Positions 9,852 through 14,184 of a DNA stretch of 14,184 nt are shown here, piece after piece. The DNA is from Brachionus koreanus (Eukaryota; Rotifera; Eurotatoria; Ploima; Brachionidae). Numbering within the stretch: position 1 is the stretch's first letter; every line of letters starts with the position of its first letter. A model generated the notes under the pieces. It was not told where the DNA came from. It saw nothing but the letters and a program-made list of their open reading frames with translations, and did not search any database. The stretch covers positions 18,765 to 32,948 of the forward strand of contig PJRA01000011.1 in the NCBI GenBank assembly GCA_016987375.1, read 5' to 3'. The position numbers and the translations under genes were made by a program.

Positions 9852-10601
9852 GCCTTTTATTCGCTTGCTACCACGGTAACGAGAATTTTAAAGATAAAAT
9901 AAAAATTATCATTTTCAAAAATCTTAAAATGTAAAATAAAATGTTCAAGAAATTACTGAGTTTTTAGATAAATTGTTTATTAATAAATATTTTATTTTTT
10001 TTTATGTTCCATTGTTTATTCACAATGACTTTCATCATTTTTTCATTTAAAAAAAAAACTATAGATATTAAATAGATTATATGACTAAACCTTTTTTTGT
10101 ATTTTAATTATTCTAATAAAAGAAATTAATTAAAATTAATATTTTTAAATAAGCCAATTTTGGCTTAACCTTGTGGGTTTTAAATTGGTTTCAAATTCGA
10201 AAACAAAGATAATTATCCCATGAAATTTAGAATATAGAAAAATTGGGAAAATAAGCCATTGAGAAAAATTTAAAAAAATCTATACTGTTTTTCAAATAAA
10301 AATTTTTATTACAATTTTTCTTAAAAAAAAAGTTAAAAAAAGAAGAATGGAAATGAGGAACATATTTCATCACAATCCCTACGCTTCTTACTTTAAGTTA
10401 ATTTTTACCTTCCAATTGACAGATTTCACGAGTTTCTGTTGTTGCTTATAGCCCTTTTTTCAATAATGACATAATAGTAGCATAATTTTAAAAATTTCAT
10501 TTGAGTTTTAATTTTTTATAATTTTTTAGTGTTAAATAAACAAAGTGTTTGACATATCATTTTTTAGAGTATTCAATTCTGTTTTAGAATATTCTTTTTC
10601 C
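9852..10601. other. AT-rich intergenic stretch, no gene seen
   Basis: This is the upstream side of the STAND gene. It should contain its promoter, but no motif stands out. A small 7-bp hairpin TAAGCCA/TGGCTTA lies at 10150-10167. Both strands are full of stops. Confidence 0.5.
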
Positions 10602-10850
10602 TCATTCACTCTTAGTAGTATATAGAGTCATTACTTTTGATTTCCACTCAATTTGATCTTTTGCCATTATACCCTTACTTCTCTCCATTTCAAGCCATTT
10701 CTATTTCGATCACCTCACTTTCATGATTATTGCTGATCTTCCTACCTTATGTCGCCTTTGGGGTGTCCATTGAAGAACCTTTTTTGGTATGTTTCGATGG
10801 TTCGATTCTTCATTCAATTTCGGCTGCTAGCGTGTCGAGCTAACTACCCG
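10602..10850 (-). pseudogene. non-LTR retrotransposon ORF2 C-terminal relic
   Basis: Read on the minus strand, one frame gives KVLQWTPQRRHKVGRS, then two in-frame stops, then MAKDQIEWKSKVMTLYTTKSE and a TGA at 10604-10602. This is the familiar end of LINE ORF2 proteins of the RTE/CR1/L2-like kind (AL.WTP.GKR.RGRP..TW..., AQDR..W...V.AL). The upstream part (NEESNHRNIPKK) also fits the linker in such proteins. The GC content is visibly higher than in the flanks. Internal stops and the lack of the RT domain show it is a dead, 5'-truncated copy. The clade is uncertain. Confidence 0.65.
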
Positions 10851-11040
10851 ACCGTCCAAAAATTATAAAAAAATTACAAAGAAATTACGAAAGCAGACAA
10901 AAAAATTTAGCATTTAAAAAGACTTGAAGTTTTAGAATTAAAGAGAAGCTATACTCAACAATATCAGCTTTAATTTAAATGATTAGTATTGTTTGATCAA
11001 TATCTGTTTGATCAGTAATTAATAGCGTAAATCAGTATTG

Positions 11041-11373
11041 CTAATAGGCACTGTGAATTTTGGAACAAAAAACAAAAACAAAATTAAATTAAAAAAAACT
11101 TTTTTTCTAAGGCTCTAAAAATTTTTCTGCAAAATGTATCAACAAATACAAGGTTTTTTATCACCCAAATTTAGTTTGTGTAAAACCTATGAAAATAAAT
11201 ATCAATAATTTTCTAATGCATATAGTGTTTTGCACAGACTAAATTTGGTTGATACAAACCTTGTATTTGTTGATACATTTTGCAGAACAATTTTTAGAGC
11301 CTTTGGAAAAAAGTTTTTTTAATTTAAAATTTTTGTTTTTGTTTTTTGTTTCAAAATTCACAGTGCCCTAATA
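11041..11373. mobile_element. foldback MITE with CTAATA target duplication
   Basis: The element is 11047-11367. It starts GGCACTGTGAATTTTG and ends CAAAATTCACAGTGCC. The two arms (about 11047-11187 and 11227-11367, 141 nt each) are reverse complements with a few mismatches around a loop of about 39 nt. CTAATA occurs directly on both sides (11041-11046 and 11368-11373) and is a likely 6-bp target-site duplication. It has no coding capacity. The arm similarity and clean ends suggest a fairly young insertion. The superfamily is not clear from the ends. Confidence 0.88.
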
Positions 11374-11520
11374 TCGATTAGAATTTTAATGAAAAAAAAA
11401 GAAGACTGAATTGAATTTGAATTTATATTTTCAATAATAAATTGCATAAATGATTAAAACATTACTAGCATAGAAACAACCGATACTATTAAATCAAAAT
11501 TTTCAGTTGCAAAAATTCTA

Positions 11521-11800
11521 ATTGAGATGAGAAGAGATGCAAGATGAAGCAGACCAACTCATTGAAGAATAAAAGGCAAGTGATTAAGAAATATGAATAT
11601 GATATGCCAGTCAATTGGAAACAAGATAAATGCGATTGTCCAACATTTTTCAAACATCTAGTCAGTCTTGCAATCAGTTTAAATATGTCAAAACAACACC
11701 AGCAGCAAAAGATGTACCGATTGATGAAGACCACGCAAAAGAGGAAGACCAAAAAGGCAGCAAAAGCTTTATTAAAATTGATTAAAATTCCTTTTTATTT
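11521..11800 (+). pseudogene. MULE transposase SWIM zinc-finger C-terminal relic
   Basis: Three plus-strand pieces in two frames line up with the end of a Mutator-like (MULE) transposase. They are MPVNWKQDKCDCPTFFKHLV followed by SLAISLN, then KYVKTTPAAKDVPIDEDH in another frame, then TQKRKTKKAAKALLKLI back in the first. In MULEs this region is a SWIM finger (C.C..F.K...C.H...A..L) followed by a P..AK.VPI..KRKRGRP.KA basic tail. The first C.C is present; the C.H half is missing after FKHLV, probably by deletion. An EADQLIEE fragment lies just upstream. With several frameshifts this is a dead fragment. The 88-codon frame 11544-11810 is what remains of the main frame. Confidence 0.6.
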
Positions 11801-11900
11801 TATTTGTTAGTTTTTTTTTAATCAATAATGCATCACAAATTAAAATTTAGATTTTACTTAACATTACTAATGTTATATATTAAATAATTATTTTTAATCT

Positions 11901-11957
11901 GAAGGAGCTAAAGCTCGGTACAGAAATACAAATAAATAAATAAATAATAATAAAAAA
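11901..11957 (+). repeat. possible retroposon 3' tail: hairpin plus AAAT repeats
   Basis: GAGCT-AA-AGCTC forms a small stem-loop at 11905-11916. It is followed by CGGTACAGAAATA and then (AAAT)n/(AAT)n repeats with an A-run. Several LINE and SINE families end in such a stem-loop, a GGTAC-type motif and a short tandem tail that the reverse transcriptase recognises. No body of the element is evident upstream, so it may be a severely 5'-truncated copy. A plain microsatellite is the alternative. Confidence 0.4.
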
Positions 11958-12268
11958 ATACTTATCCAAGTAATAAAATACTACTCTATTAATTAAAAAA
12001 TACTGATAAATTTAAATTATTTACTGATTTATTTTAAATAACTTACTTTTCATTGTATATTAAATACAGATCAAAATATTTATTATACTAATCAATTAAT
12101 ATATGGTCAAAAATATCCAGTCTTTAAAAAAATGCAAAATTTTATCACTAAACAAAATATGTATATACAAAATTGTCTAATAAAAATTAAACAATTTTTT
12201 TAAAGAAATCAAAGAGACGGGTTTAGTTTGTGTTAATAACAGAGAAGAAAAAATTTTATGTAGATTTT
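11958..12268. other. AT-rich intergenic stretch, no gene seen
   Basis: This lies downstream of the carrier gene on the minus strand. Only short, stop-rich frames and A/T runs are present. Confidence 0.5.
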
Positions 12269-12278
12269 TTTATTTATT
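12269..12278 (-). promoter_or_regulatory. tandem AATAAA poly(A) signals of the carrier gene
   Basis: The minus strand reads AATAAATAAA about 15-25 nt after the carrier stop codon, giving two overlapping AATAAA hexamers at a normal distance for a very short 3' UTR. Other hexamers occur further on in this AT-rich DNA. Confidence 0.5.
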
Positions 12279-12292
12279 TAAAACAAAAAATT

Positions 12293-13277
12293 TTATGCCA
12301 AAAAATTGCTTAAAAATTTTCTAGTTTCATTAACAGTAACAAAAAGAGCACCTGTAGCAAAAAAAGACCTAATCAATGAAGGTCCTAGTCCGGAATATAA
12401 TTTGAGAAAACCTTCGTTTTTTATGATATGCTTCATTCCGCCAAGTACGCTTTTTTTAGCGATTATTCCATTCGGATCTATTTGAACTCGTGATTTAATT
12501 ACATCAGTTGGAAAAATACTAATCCAAAACGACACACCTCCAATACCACCACACAAAGCAGTCTTCATTATACCTATTTCGTCCTTTGATTTAGATTCGG
12601 AGGCGAATAGTGAACGCGTAAATTCATAGGCTCCAAAGAAAAAAAAATAGCCCGGCATTTCTCGGGCAAATGTGGACTCAAGTCCATGGAAAAATCCTCG
12701 AAAGCCTTGCTCACGAAAAATTTGCTTGCACAATCGAAACGGTCCAATGTTGGTGCTGTTGGATACTTCTCTAGCCGACTGAAGCCTACACTTAACAAGT
12801 TCAGTGGGACAAAGAACCAAAGAGGCGAAGAAAGCTGCTGAAGATCCGGCCAAAGCATTCTGAAACGTATTCAGCTCTTCAACTTTATTTTTAAAAGATA
12901 GCTTACATATTGCTTTTTGGCACAAGCCATAAGACATGAACAAAACAGCGTTTTCTTTAAAATTTAATATTAATAAATTAGAAAATAAATTGAATAAAAA
13001 TTACCCGCTATATTTGCACTTAGAGCTGGTACAGTGCCAGCGTACAGACCTCTATAAATACCGTCTTTTCGAAAAGTTTTTATTCCGCAGCTAAAAGCGT
13101 TTTTGTAAAGATCGGGAAACATTTGCATCTTAACTTTAATGGTATCCAACGGCTGTCCAACGTAGACGCTTGCTATCCCTCCTTAAAGAGAAATAATTAA
13201 TAAAAATAATAATTTTCTAAAAAGCAGTTTAGATAAAAACCCATCACTCCACTGGTAAAATCGATTGCGGCTTCCAT
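12293..13277 (-). CDS. SLC25A15: mitochondrial ornithine carrier (SLC25A15/ORNT1-like), 3 exons
   Basis: Predicted exons on the minus strand are 13277-13241 (37 nt), 13181-13005 and 12954-12293. Introns of 59 and 50 nt are both GT-AG in phase 1. The 291-residue product is close to the 301 of human ORNT1. It has the three carrier repeats with signatures QPLDTIK (22-28), CPTELVK (120-126) and FPTDVIK (219-225). ORNT1-like blocks are IAENAVLFMSYG, LVLCPTELVKCRLQ and REMPGYFFFFGAYE. E72, R169/E170 and R267 sit where ORNT1 has its proposed substrate-contact residues. The family exchanges ornithine for citrulline, lysine or arginine across the inner mitochondrial membrane. ORNT1 and ORNT2 (SLC25A2) cannot be told apart here, since their split is a vertebrate matter. 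Near the C-terminus ORNT1's RAFPANGAL reads RSFFATGAL. The gene appears complete and intact. Confidence 0.95.
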
Positions 13278-13988
13278 TTCTAGTTTTTGTTTTTTTTTGA
13301 ATTTTGAATGAAATTTATTATAATAATAATGTAAAATGCTTTAAATCTGATGGGTGTTGAATTAAGCTTAACTTTACAATTTCAAAATACCCATATATCC
13401 GAGAATTAAGTTTTTGTGTATTTAGCGTCTTTATCTAATCATGTAAATTTTACGAACATGTGTAGCTGGTTTCAACTGAATTGATTTTTAAGTCGATTTG
13501 ATCAAAAAAAAACATCTGATAAAATCCCAAAAATATATTTTTTCATAAGGTAATTAATAAAAATTAACCTTTAGTTAACTAGTTTATTTATTTCAAATTA
13601 AATTTTCAGATATTTAAAACCTCTTTTTCATTTTCAAAAGTATATGCTGATTGTTTTGAACTATTAACAAGTTCAATATTTCATTCTTTTCAAACTAAGA
13701 TTTTTTTGCTTGATTTTTACATTTTTTCAAATTATTCATCATCAATAATTCAAATTAAGTAAATAAATGTTTTCTTTAATTTTTCTAAAAATAGAAAATT
13801 TATTAGGTGATAAATCTTAGTAGAAAAATAGAATAAATATTATTGAAGGTTTATTTGTGGAAATTAAACAATTGATTTTGAATTTAAATGATTCATTCTT
13901 TGATAATTGATAAATTTTTTGTTAAAAAACAATTTTTCAACTAAGATGGGAATTTTCCCAAAATTTTTTTCACTTTTTCATTTTATTA
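13278..13988. other. AT-rich upstream region of the carrier gene
   Basis: No open frame, RNA gene or clear core-promoter motif was found. The region should hold the carrier promoter, but nothing specific can be pointed to. Confidence 0.5.
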
Positions 13989-14184
13989 CAGTCAATCCTC
14001 CGTATAACGAGACCCTATATAACGAGAAACCCTTTAAAACGAGCAACTTGGCTAGAACCGATTACGAGCTATAGAAAAAGATATAAAAATTAATTCGATA
14101 CAACGAGTTTCGATATAACGAAAACTTGATATAACGAGCTTATAATGAAATACCGCTTAATCATTTTCTTAAGAATAAAAACTT
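13989..14184. mobile_element. pogo/Tigger-like DNA transposon end, cut by window edge
   Basis: After a TA at 13987-13988 the sequence begins CAGTCAATCCTCCGTATAAC, the layout of pogo/Tigger-type terminal repeats (TA duplication, CAGT start). Subterminal copies of a TATAACGAG-like motif follow at about 14003, 14018, 14036 (AAAACGAG), 14098 (ATACAACGAG), 14113 and 14130. Arrays of AACGA motifs near the ends are common in such elements in invertebrates. No transposase is visible, and the other end lies outside the window, or the element is a fragment. Confidence 0.6.

Noticed and set aside
11489..11752. 87-codon minus-strand frame rich in Cys and Phe
   Set aside because: Shadow of the plus-strand MULE relic, which has recognisable motifs.
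12574..12858. 94-codon minus-strand frame
   Set aside because: Alternative frame within the third exon of the ornithine carrier.
1..14184. tRNA, rRNA, CRISPR array or bacterial operon signals
   Set aside because: No tRNA-like arm sets or spaced repeats were seen, and introns with AATAAA signals mark this as eukaryotic nuclear DNA.

Overview
This window looks like nuclear DNA from a small animal genome. It is strongly AT-rich (about three quarters A+T by eye), both protein genes are spliced with GT-AG introns mostly 49-60 nt long, and the rest is littered with eukaryotic transposon relics. Tiny introns, high AT and a DUF4062-NACHT protein fit a monogonont rotifer such as Brachionus, but that is an inference and other AT-rich invertebrates are possible.

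Layout. (1) 1-2842: AT-rich, no recognised gene. It holds a foldback element (1739-2212) and an unassigned stretch (about 1080-1440) that may be decayed coding sequence. (2) 2843-9816, minus strand: one complete eight-exon gene that I could reassemble from open frames and splice sites. It encodes an 842-residue STAND NTPase: DUF4062, NACHT with intact Walker A and B, winged-helix-like region, then a Cys-rich zinc-ribbon-like tail. The apparent frameshift in the P-loop is a 49-nt intron splitting the Walker A lysine codon. Introns 4, 5 and 6 are 2192, 658 and 1381 nt. Intron 4 holds a terminal-inverted-repeat element, intron 5 a mariner transposase 3' end, and intron 6 a Cys-rich open frame of unknown meaning. 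(3) 9817-12292: intergenic, a graveyard of mobile DNA. From left to right: a minus-strand LINE reverse-transcriptase C-terminus, a near-perfect foldback MITE with target duplication, a frameshifted plus-strand MULE/SWIM transposase C-terminus, and a possible retroposon 3' tail. (4) 12293-13277, minus strand: a complete three-exon mitochondrial ornithine carrier (SLC25A15/ORNT1-like, 291 residues). (5) 13278-14184: AT-rich flank, then the terminal part of a pogo/Tigger-like DNA transposon running off the edge.

The two genes share a strand but nothing suggests a shared pathway. The carrier is metabolic housekeeping (urea cycle and ornithine exchange across the inner mitochondrial membrane). The STAND protein has the architecture of a nucleotide-driven signalling or scaffold switch whose trigger and output are unknown. 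No tRNA, rRNA, CRISPR array or prokaryotic operon signal was seen.
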